Positions 28,101 through 40,100 of a stretch of DNA of 64,000 bases are shown here, one piece after another. This stretch comes from Apostichopus japonicus (lineage: Eukaryota; Echinodermata; Holothuroidea; Aspidochirotida; Stichopodidae): contig NC_092569.1 in assembly GCF_037975245.1 (NCBI RefSeq), positions 6,134,501 through 6,198,500 of the forward strand, read 5' to 3'. The position numbers and the translations under genes were made by a program. The number at the start of each line of letters is the position of its first letter. The first letter of the stretch is position 1. The notes under the pieces were generated by a model, which did no database searches, had not been told where the DNA came from, and saw only the letters and a program-made list of their open reading frames with translations.

Positions 28101-31100
28101 CCACCAAAATGCTGTTAAATATTCATGAGAAAGCCTTATTATGATTACTATTATTATTATTATTATAATATTGATTGTCATTATTGTTGTTGTTGTCCTC
28201 GTCATTATTATTATAATATTGTTGTTATTGTTGTTATTTATTATTGACATTATTGTTGTTATTATTATTGGAATGAGAATGAATATATATATATATATAT
28301 ATATATAATAATACATATATATATAATTGAAATCGTAATGAGTTGGAAAATCAAGAACAGTGAAAAAACTTCCAGCTTCCACCAGGGTTCGAACCCGGGC
28401 CTCCCGCTTTATATGCGGACACCCTAACCACTAGGCTATGGTCGCTGATTGTTTTTCCAGAGGTTCAAAACCGGTCAGGAAGGTCATAATTCTACTGTAG
28501 GCGTTTGTCACCTGTATCGAACAATACTAGTTCTGTTTTTGGTGACATATTTTGCCTTACTCTAGAGATCAAACATGATGCTAACCAACTCGAAATCATT
28601 TGTGATTCCTAAAGCCGGATCTCGAAAGAGATTCTTTGAACAGACTTTATGTAAGGAAATGGAGGTAAACGACAAAGGCAAATGAATATATATTGAAATC
28701 GTCATATATACACAGTACTTTTAATTCCCTGGAGCTGCTATAACATCTCATATATTGAAATTGATGAGTATTTTATATTAAGAGTGGAGGAACAAACTGT
28801 AGTGTTCCATCACCAAACATTTTGTATGCAAACCAAACAGACAGTTCTGTATCACTGTACCAGTTTCAATTTTGAGCTTATTGTTTCAAGTTGAAAGCTG
28901 TCTGAAGGGAAAGCACATTAATGTGATGAAAGCAGACAAAGTAAGCCATTGGGAATTGCAAGACACTTTCTTATTACTGTCTATAACCGTCTGAAATAGT
29001 GAATTCAATGTATCGAGGCGACAAGCTGAGGTAATAGCTAATACATCTTGCAATGAGTAGTTTATTCATTACCCAGGGTGCACATTTAAAAGGCGAATAA
29101 AATGCAAAACTTAAGCACACGTTTTGGTGAAGAGATCATTGAAGATAAAGATGCAAATTATTTCTATTCCCCTCCTACACAAATAGTAGAAGTAATCTGA
29201 TATTAGAGTGTAACCATGTGTGTTTTTAATGTTGTAATGTAAATCAAACAGTTTGATGGTATCTAGTAAAGGCTTTAAAGTAGAGCAAACAGCTTATTAC
29301 CATACTCCCCTGTGCGTTAATCCAACAAGATCTTTTACGAGTGTAACATTCAATATCCATATTACTGTTACCGGTTCTTGTGTGTCTTCCCCTTCCTACT
29401 TAACCATTATTTCTAAGCGTCAAAGTCCACTTTCACTGGTTAACATCAATTAATACAATACTGTTGAATAGTTTCAACTCCTCAAAATTCTGGTGAAATG
29501 TTAATACTTAATGTTGCTATGAGATGGGTTGCACACTCTTAATGTTGGAAAAGAAAGAACATGTAGAAGGATGGAATTGCTGGTTTTGTAAACAAGACAA
29601 AGATCATTGTTTGGGAGAGACAACAAGTAAAATGTCAATTACAAGCTATTAGGAACAGCCCAATGGATGTAACTGTAAAGATATAGCTACATTTGAGGGG
29701 TGTCCAAATTATGTATGAATATGGAAGGGCTTGGAATAAGTTATGCAAACCACAGCTACTTTAGTTGATCCTAGCATTTTCATGAATTGAGTTGTATGCC
29801 TTGTGTAGGTTGCACCAAGAACTGGTCATCATTGCTTTATCTCATAGTTCAATCTGCTTTCAAGTTAGTTAACATAATGATGACCAGTGTACCGTAGTAT
29901 TAAGTTTGCATGATTTTCCGATGCCTTCATGACTACTATTCCATGTGCAATTTTTATACCATGTAGCATATACCAATATTTCATGATTTTTATGAACATA
30001 GTTTAATCTGAAATGATTTTATCTAAAGATGACTGAAACTTGGAGAACACTTTTCGGTTGCTGGACATAGAATTATCACTTAAGGAAGTTGTTTACCAAA
30101 AAAGAATAATGAATAATGAATAATGAATAAAGAATAAAGAATAATGAATAATAGAAGCAAAGAAATGGAAGATGCTTTGCGGTTGCTGGACAAAGTTATC
30201 ACTTAAGCGAATTTTTTCCCCAAAAAGCAAAAACAAGTTGAAGAAAGATAAAATACAGCAGATACAAACTAAGGAAGGAAAAAAAAACCAAACTCCAGTG
30301 TGCCTTGGTATTGAAACATTCAAAGCCATGCATGATCTCAAAATGCAAATCAGTAGGTGCATGATATTAATACACACTACATATTTAATTATTATTAATG
30401 TAGAATTGCATTACTAATCTGATAGTATGTTTGTTTACTAACTTGCATCCATATTATCATGTTTTTTCAACTTTCCATTATCTTTTGTTAATGCTTCCTA
30501 TAGTTGAGAGTGATATGGTAAGTCTGCTCAATTGTGAAATTTCTGTTCATTCCTTCTTGGTTCAATGTTAAAAGATTCTTGCTATACTCTGCACTCCACT
30601 TTTCATCACTTACCATTGCAATTTCACCTGCCCACTCCTCAACCTCTCACCCTCACCCCACTGTACCCCACACACCCCTCTCTCACCCATCCCTCAATTG
30701 CAACTCTGATGGAGTTGTCTGATGATCACTCAATGCGTGAAAATCCGAGTAACAACTACTAATGTTTCACTAGTCTCAGCTAATTCTCACCTATACTTCC
30801 CTCTGTCCAGCGAACATAGAGCACTCTGCGCCAAGATAGACGCCAACCAAACATAGATATATTTGTTAGTAGTTGATCTTGAGCTTTGTACAGCAAATTC
30901 ACTGTCTGTACTGTATGTAGTCATGTATCTCAACCTTTAAAAGTGTACAAAATCACTTTTCACCTGGCAAAATAATAAATTAAGAATTTCAATTTTGCTA
31001 TTTATATAACGGATAGTCTCTGTGTGATTCTCTGAGGGGGATTTCAGCTTTCAACAAATTCATTTTGATATCGATCCTTTGCTTTATTTATTCAACATTA

Positions 31101-34100
31101 TGCAGTTGTAGATTAATATATACAGTATATATCACTAAAAATCAGTCTTGTAAGGGCTTTGATCAGCTTCATTTAATTTTCACCAGCAAAATAATATGTA
31201 CAACAGATACTGTATCCTTCAAACACTAACAAATTCTAGGCTCCTCTTATAAAGATGTAGTAACATTGAAAAGCATACACAATGTTGAATGTATCAATGT
31301 AAAGGCCAAAGGTTAGTATTCGAATGATAGGAATCTCACCCAAATATCAAATTCAAGTATAAAATAGCTTAGTTTTTTTCAGTCTTTGTCTGTGCAATGT
31401 GAAGCCTTAAGTCTGTGTTATAAACGACTGAAGATTCTCTAGAATGTATAATCTTAGCTAAATTACAGCAGTTCTCTGGAAGAATAGTAGGCTATGCAAC
31501 TGTTGTCTTGTTTAACACTGTAACCATATTACCTACTGTAGTGTACTGAGCATCTTCATGGTACAGTAGCTCCTTTTGATCGTTTAAACCAAAAAAAAAA
31601 AAGTTTTTTTTATTAATTCCATGTTGATAACATTCATGATGCTATCTCAATACCAAAACCACAATGTAATTCACTAACTGCAGATCACAAGCTTCACTAG
31701 TCAATTGATCTCCCCTGCATGAAACAAAGGAGAAGCACCAAAAAAAAAAATTGTGAATGTTTCCATTTTGTTCTTTGTATGTGATCAATACTGGGATGAA
31801 AAGCATCTCGGGGGAACAAAATGTTGCGCATCAATTCAAATTAATTTATCAACGCGCTCTTTAAAATTCACTGGGTGCAAAATGTATCAAGAATTCTTAG
31901 TCTAACTGTTGCAATTTTAATTTGAGTAATACTCAGGATAGACTTTGACAAGTGGTTGATCAAAAGCAAACTGCTTATTTTAATCTTTGATTAGTATTTT
32001 ATTGCTCACAGATTCTGAAATGTTAAGAAATATCAAAGTTGTTTGCATCTCAGTATGTCATAAGTGTTTTTGTGTTTTTAGGGAGAAATAGCTTAGAACA
32101 TGTATGTATACTGCACAGGTCTCTTTAAATAATGTCATCTTTCTCCCATAATTTGTCACTTACCCTGTGTGCATCAATACACTGTCATACAAGCCAAGGA
32201 TGGTTGCTGATCTATGATATTATTTGTACCTGACCAAGGTTAAGGCACAATATGATTCTAATCAATTATATAGCTCCAGGTGTTCTCTTCCAGTACACAA
32301 ATCACATTTAGTGGAAGAAACTCATAAATTTGAATTGAATTATGATGGAATATTTACCGATAAACTTAAGGACAAAAGGGTTTGCCAACTTTTTTGATAA
32401 ATGAAACATAATCCCAATCATCAAAATTCATTGAAAAGATGTGTATATGGTGAAAGACTCCCAAAAGTAGTTTTGCCTATTATATGCAAGATATGAATTT
32501 AGGTTAAAAGATAACATGATCTTTTTTCATGTACATTTGCTTTGAGGAAATGTGGGTGGGGTAGAGGGGTTTGGGTGGGTGGGTTGGTGGCATTCTTGTC
32601 CCATCCCATTTCTGATTAAGTGTCAGCTACTTATTGTTTCTGTTTTATATATATCTTCATAATCAAATTGCACTAACTTTAATTATTTGCTACTATAATA
32701 GAAGCTTGAATATTTGAACAGCACCATTGCAAACTATACTTGCACTTTACAAAGCTTTACTCTATGAGAAGTAACTGTGTTATTTTAATAACAAAGTTAG
32801 ACTTGTTCAGATCTTCAATCCTTGATCTTGAGGTCAAATTTACTTTCCAAATTTACCATTGAAATTCTCTGTCCAATACCTTTGCATGGTGCATTGCAAT
32901 TAAAGTTTTTGTATGGAATATACAGCAAAACAGTTATATAACTTAATTTCTATTGAGGATTAGTGGTACAGAAATAGTGAGTGAGGATGTTGGGGGGGGG
33001 GGGAGGATCACTTTTCTTACTATAATGCTGCTGGATCATTCATCTGGATCGTCTGATCGTCCATAGTGATACCATTATGATATCTGCAAAAGGGGGTGTT
33101 ACTGTGCTAGTGACACTATGTACAAGAATTCTGCATGATAATTAAGTTGCTAATGGGGCTCAGTGCAACCCTGTTGAGAACTTATGTCATTTTTTAATAT
33201 TCATATATAAGGTAATAACCTGTTGTGCAAGCTGATTGTGTCATAGATTCATTGTAGTACATACAGTATGCTGAACAGACTTGTGGTACGAGTACAATAG
33301 TATGAGTATTCGAGTACAGATTCCCCTTGGTATGAATATGAGTACAATGCTGTAAGGGTGAGTGAGAGTACTTACTTTGCACCGGTATCTATACTACTGT
33401 ACATAAGTACAATTCCAATAGATTGAGTAAGAGTACTAGTGTGAGTACAATTCCATCAGGCTGATTATATGTACTAGTATGAGTACAATTCTACCAGGCT
33501 GAGTATGAGAACTAGTGTGAGTTCAATTCCAATTGTCTGAGTATGAGTACTAGTGCGAGTACAATTCTCTGAGGCTGGGTATGAGAACTAGGGTGAGTAC
33601 AATTCCATCAGGCTGAGTATGAATACTAGTGTGAGTACAATTCTACCAGGCTGAATATGAGAAATAGTGTGAGTACAAATCCAATAGTCTGAGTATGAGT
33701 ACTAGTATGAGAAAATTTCCAATAGCCTGAGTAAGAGTACTAGTGTGAATACAATTCTACAAGGCTGAGTATGAGTACTAGTATGAGTACAATTCAAGTA
33801 TCTCTTGATGATACAGTTGTCATTTTTTTGAAACAAAGTTGAGCCAGTTTTTTTTAGTAAATGACAGACTTTGTGCAATACTGTATGTTACCTGACAGCT
33901 ACAGCTAATGTAGTATTTTCATTATTTCAGAATTTCTCTCGTTTTAATCTTGACGATTACTCTTTATTTGTTTAATGAACATCTTTAATTTAAGTTTTCT
34001 CCCACCATCGCCATCCTCCATCAATAAAATATTTAATCTAAATGGTTGTCTTAAACTGCACTTGCCTGATATTGCGCTGGTAATGTACCTCTAATTGACT

Positions 34101-37100
34101 CTGATGCATTGTACAAATACATCTATTCCTATCTATAGGTTTGCTTTACTATCTTCTAGACCGATTTTGGCTTATATTTTTCTCAAATCATTCTCAATTT
34201 TCCTACATCAGCAAACATCTGGATGCATATATGATTTATGACTGAAATGAAATTTACAGCTGAAATGATACTTTCTTGTCAGCTAGTTATGCTAAAAAAT
34301 ATCAATAAAATGTGATTATTATAGTTGTACCTATTCACATCTATTTCTGAAACAGTTACAGTAGGTAGGCATAGCTACAGAATATACACAGGGCTGTATG
34401 ATAGTAAAGTCTGTAACATAAGGCTCATTGTAACCCTCTTGAGAGCTAAATGTTACATAAATCATTTTCAATATCATAACAGTACTGTAACTGACATCTC
34501 ATGCTGGATAATTAAAAGTCTAAGAAGGATTGTAGCAGGTTTCATGATCAAATATATGTGTCGCAGATGTACGGTACATGTTATATTCGGATTAAATCAT
34601 AACTGTTTAATGTTCTGTATTAACTTCACACTATACTTATTATTCATTATGGTCTTGTTAATTACTCTGACATCTCAACAATATTTTTGACTGTTTCCCA
34701 TTCATATTAAATAAATCAATTGATCAACCACCTGACAACCAGACCTGTACAGTAAAAAAAATAAAACACACTATGGGTGTAAGTTGGACACTATTAAACA
34801 GAATGATGACATGAATATATCTTCAAGAGGGAATAATCACTCGAGTTTGTTGATAGAGAGAGTGATAGAGTTTTCCAAGCAAATGAAATTCTCTCTGCTG
34901 GAAAGCAGTAAATTGTATTCATATTTTGATATGGTTTCATTTAATGTATTTCTGTAGTTTATTATGTAAACACAGTACCTGATGATGAGGTTTCTGATAT
35001 TGCGAGTCAAACAGTCAAACAATGGATTGCATTTGATACATAATGCAATAGGCTTTACATAGATCTGTGACTACTATCTACTGCACTTTTAGAGCCGGTA
35101 TAAACCATTATTAAAACACTGAGTAAAGAAGAACATGACAAACAAAAAATAGAGAATAAAAATGGTTGTTATTGCATCAGTTGTAAATCATGTCTTCTTG
35201 GCAGAAGCTCTCTTATGATCATTTCCATCATTTTGAATATAAACACCTCACTTTGGATGTTGTTGTTATTAGTTGATTGATTTTAATAATATCCATGGCA
35301 ACCAGTCCTGTTTTGTAGGGATTGTACATTGTAACATTTTAAATTGATTTGCTTTCAAAACTGTAAGATATACTACAATTATCTCTTAGAAACTTTGGTT
35401 GTAAGTACAGCAGCCGCGGTTACTGTGCTGCATTGTGAGTTCAGCTTAATCAATTGCATTAGTAACCTATTTCTAAGGAAGTAATTCCTTTTGGTGAATA
35501 TTCTTTCATGGTGTAAGACATGAGTAAATATTATAGTCCAATAACTATGAATCTCTTATATAGTACTTAACTAATCATGGTGTAAGACATGAGTAAATAT
35601 TATAGTCCAATAACTATGAATCTCTCATACAGTAACTAATGGTGTAAGACATGAGTAAATATTATAGTCCAATAACTATGAATCTCTCATACAGTAACTA
35701 ATCATGGTGTAAGACATGAGTAAATATTATAGTCCAATAACTATGAATCTCTCATATAGTAACTAATCATGGTATAAGACATGAGTAAATAGGACACAGT
35801 GGACCAGGCTCACCGTATAGATCTACCACCTTAATTAAGGTAGATGTTCTACTTTAGATGTTCTACTTTTCGCACTTTGCACACGATTGTTTACATCCTA
35901 TATATAGTACTCTGTGTTTTTTGGTCCCAGAAATCTTCCGTTTTAAACTCTAGGGTTTGATCTGTAACAGTCCTTCCTTTCTGTTTGTCTTTTTGATAAT
36001 CTTGTGAGTCCACTTTCATCTCTTTCATTTAGTGGGATCAAGAAAAATGGAAGTTTGAAACAGGAAATCACATAATGTTAGTACACAAGGCATCAGGGAA
36101 AGCCCTCCACGTGACAGGAGATGGATCCATAGAAGCAGGAACTGATCCTTATACCAAGATGAGTTCAGGTGAGTAACTAAGACATCAATATTATATTTAT
36201 GTGAGTTAACAAGGCTTCCGGGACAACCCTCCACGTTACAGTATCAGACAAGCTTTGGGTATTAAAGGCATTGAAGACTCGCCCCAAACCGCGTGCAGCC
36301 ATCTGAAAAAGTTAACTTTCTGTTGCTTGCAAGTGACGTTTTGTTCGTGTCTCTACAACATGCAGACAGTAATGAAATGTGATACCTTGTTATCTTTAGC
36401 TGGACCTAAGATGTCTATCGCTGTATCGTTTGTATACTGTGCTGTGGGTATTGACCTTAGCTGTATGTACTGACTGTACACTAGTGTCTAATTACCGACG
36501 GTAGTAAGCTGTGTGTGTATTTTCTGGGATCAATGGTGGTGTCTAACACTTCTGTTACACCTCATTCGAAACTAGGTCAGATTACCGGCATTAGACGTTT
36601 CTTTTTGCGCAAGTCTTCACACCCTTTAAACAAGGCTTCAGGGAAAACCCTCCATGTGACAGTATCAGACAAGCTTTGTGCTAAGTCCAGATGCTATGTC
36701 CATTTCACATCATCACTTTTATCACTGGTTGAAAGTTCAGGTTTTCACATGTAAGGGATGTGTGATTTGATGTGATATGCCCACCCAGTTGTGACAACTT
36801 TGTAATAAACTGTACTTTTATCTCAATGCTTCAAAGCACTCCTACTATTTGAATAAGGTTTTGAACTGTATATTCATGTTTCTATCAGATAAAGGTGACG
36901 AACTGTTCATACTGTCAGTACGAGTTATTTCAAGCATAGAATGGCAAGACAGATTAGAATGGTGTTAGCATCAAGAAGTTGTCCCAATTGTCTGCAGTTT
37001 CTCATATCTTGTTAAATATTCATGAGATATAATGCTTGGTTACTGTTTACCTCACAAGGATGTGTTACCATGTGTTATCAATCGAGGTTATAGTCTGGAA

Positions 37101-40100
37101 GTGCCTCGTTAGTACCTCATCCTTCATTTCTTTCATCTGAAGTGATCGATATTCCTGCTTTTAACTGTTTGATTTCAATCACATTTAGAGTACATTTCCT
37201 GACATGTTATAATAAAGAAGTCATTATTCCATTGTATTGTAAAAAAGAAGTCATTATTCCATTGTATTTCAGCATTCTTTGTTGTGGAGCACTTGAAGAA
37301 CAGTGTCTGTGTCTTCTCATCTTTGAGTAACAACAAGCAAATACTTGCTGTGGATGGGAACAAAATATCAGTACAGGTATGGAAGCATAGTTATGATTTT
37401 TTTCCCCCCAAATGTATGCTTGCTCACAAATCAAATGTCTTTATTATTTGTTCATTGATTGGTGATGATGGCTCATATCATGATCAGATGCATTGTCATA
37501 CACCCACCCTTTGCTGCATGGTGTTAATACTTTATAATTTTTTTTTGAAATATAATAAAGTTTACACTTCTCCTTTCACCTAAATTCTAAAAAAAAAAAA
37601 AATATGATGACATATAATTACAGGTAACAGTTAAAAAGGTGATATAACCTTAAACTGTAAAATTGGTTCATGATCAGATCAGAAATCATGATCAGATGCA
37701 TTGTCATACACCCACCCTTTGCTGCATGGTGTTAATACTTTATAATTTTTTTATGAAATATAATAAAGTTTACACTTCTCCTTTCACCTAAATTCTAAAA
37801 AAAAAAAAAAATATGATGACATAGAATTACAGGTAACAGTTAAAAAGGTGATATAACCTTAAACTGTAAAATTGTTTGGTCAAGAACATTACAGTGAAAG
37901 CTCTAAATATTACATTCTAAATATTACATTTGTACATTCATAACTATTACCTTGCAAGTTAATTGTATTCTGTCATCTGTTAAAATCAATTTAATGGACA
38001 CTAACATCAAAATTGAAAGAGATGAACAAGATTGAAAAAGATAATTAATATACAACATCAATTGGTTAAAAAAGTGAAACTAAATTTGTTCACTAATGAA
38101 AAGGGCTGATATTCAATTGAATGAAGTCAGTGTGCCAACATACTATAAAAGAGTGTAAAAGTATAAACTTGTCAAAAGATGCAAGATTACCACTGTATCG
38201 TTGATAAATTAAGTATCCTAATTATTGATCTGCAAGAATTTGAAAAATCTGTGAGGTACCAAAAGAGTGACAAAGAATGATTAATATTCTGAATCATACA
38301 GTGCTGTTCTTTGAAGAAGCATTTATATCAACATGGATTCGGTAACCATTGTCTCCTTCATTAGTCTGTATCAAGTTTCCAATGTGAAATCAGTTTCAAC
38401 TATTTTACAGTCATGCTTTCTCCTGATTGGCTAACCATCTTGTACCTCTGGTAGTTATGCTTCTTGATGTAATTTTAGTTTCATATACTACACCTTCTTT
38501 GGCCTGGCCATTGACATTGTCATATATATATATTTACTGTACTTAAATGTCAATGGATGATAAAGCTTGGAGGCAGTACTTTCTTGCTCAGAAATTTGGC
38601 AAGCTTAAACTCCTCCAATTTCACTTGGGCCTCTTACTGTTATTGTCTAAAGGTCTGCTATGATACATGTCAAAGAGAAGAGTAAGAATTGCCAAAAGGG
38701 AGGAGAACATTTGGGTTAAATATTAAAATTAAAGTATGGAATGAGTAGAATGTCAAATCCTTCCTAGCTTTGTCAAATCTCAAAGGTTTTTCCACAATGA
38801 ATTTGCTTGTATTTAGTTCAGGTCAAGTCTACTCTGTCAAAATACAGTACTTAAAGCAGCATGTTGCATCCTTTTCAATGTTTTTTCTCAACCTCACTGA
38901 CTCCAGGATGCCATAATGACATACATAACTAGCTTATCTATTCAAATCTTACTTCAAATGGTGGCAAAAAAAGTCCAAAATGTAACAACTTTCAACTTTG
39001 TTTTTCTCAAAGATATTTTCCGTTGGGATCCAAATAAACCTCGCCCATAATATGAATATTTAATAGCTACGAACGTCATTGACCAATACATAATACAACA
39101 CCATGCTTTATTTGTGTAGATTGTCTATGGCAGTTGTACCAGGGATCTGTTAGAGTCCAGCTCGCTGGTTGTACCAAGTTACCAACTTGACAATTTTGAA
39201 TCTATTTTTAGCAATGGCTCATAACTAAACCTGCATCTCTGATGGGTTGAATTCAAACTAGTGGGTTTGGGGAAACGTATGCGATTAATATTAAATGTGT
39301 AATTTGTCGGACGACACTTTTCTCATTATCTGCAAATGTCCTTAATTACTCGCCAATTTACGCTTTTGACAGGGAAAAAACTTGGCTAATATCTTAGTTG
39401 GTTGCTTTGTGATTGATATGTACAAAACTTGATTGACTTGTCAAAAAAGTTGAAAACGGCGACAAAACGCAAACTGCTGCTATAAAAATTAAATTGGAAG
39501 CTACACCGTGTAAGGGAAATCTTCCTTCCCCCAGGGGATTGGAAATCATATGTCAGTCACAGAAGCATGGACTGAATCAGGTGGATCAGTGTGAACAGGA
39601 CAACAACAAATAATAACTTGTTTAAGATATACATGTCAGCTAAAACATACTGTAGATGATGTTGCAGCAAACCATGTAGTAGTTCTGCGATGATATTTAT
39701 AGCTCTTGTGACATGACAGTATTTTCTAAACTAAAGGCTTTCATTTTATACTGATGCAATGTAATAACACAGTATGTGACACAACAGTGTTTTTCAAAGT
39801 AAAGGCTTCATTTTATATCGATGTAGTGTATTAATAAATCTCTTTAATCCAAGATGGTTCATTAGGAGATGGGTACTGAAGGCTTACATGATAACCTAAT
39901 GTCTTATCAGAAGTGAGGTTTTATAGGTTGCTATAGAAACAAAACAACTGTTTGGTTTGAATTCGTGAGTTTGAGGTTAATAGTTGACAAAGCAAAGCTC
40001 TGCTTCCCTGTAAATAAAGTGTGTAAGGTTTCAGTCTTACTGTATCAAAGCAGATGGATTTGTTACATTTAGACCAGCATAGAAGACATAATGATTGAAA

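Larger units (their letters stand above)
27738..30503 (+). other. Intron 9
   Basis: This 2.8-kb intron contains ATT/AT microsatellites (28138-28324), a tRNA-like SINE on the minus strand (28325-28446), and a duplicated segment (30053-30104 and 30177-30227) flanking an AATAATG satellite. No gene is seen. Confidence 0.75.
30518..36032 (+). other. Intron 10
   Basis: This 5.5-kb AT-rich intron holds a C-rich patch (about 30630-30700), a G-rich patch with a poly-G run (32992-33003), a 38-bp minisatellite (about 33285-33800) and a roughly 65-bp tandem array (35508-35795). No gene is supported. Confidence 0.75.
36169..37272 (+). other. Intron 11, with exon-derived fragments
   Basis: This 1.1-kb intron holds two partial copies of exon 11 (36208-36257 and 36629-36678). 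Near its end is a short duplicated segment (AAGAAGTCATTATTCCATTG twice, near 37216-37265). No other gene is seen. Confidence 0.8.

Noticed and set aside
28020-28382. 120-residue minus-strand frame rich in Ile, Tyr and Asn
   Set aside because: It is translation of the ATT/AT microsatellite and a SINE.
28380-28446. Possible functional tRNA gene on the minus strand
   Set aside because: The B box is perfect, but the acceptor stem pairs over only about four bases and the anticodon would be ATA. A SINE head fits better.
38850-39540. Possible DNA transposon in intron 12
   Set aside because: The composition looks repeat-like, but no terminal repeats, target duplication or coding remnant could be seen.
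39528-39582. Possible small exon after TTCCTTCCCCCAG in intron 12
   Set aside because: It has the right length class, but the required phase contains a TGA. It also became unnecessary once exons 12 and 13 were joined.
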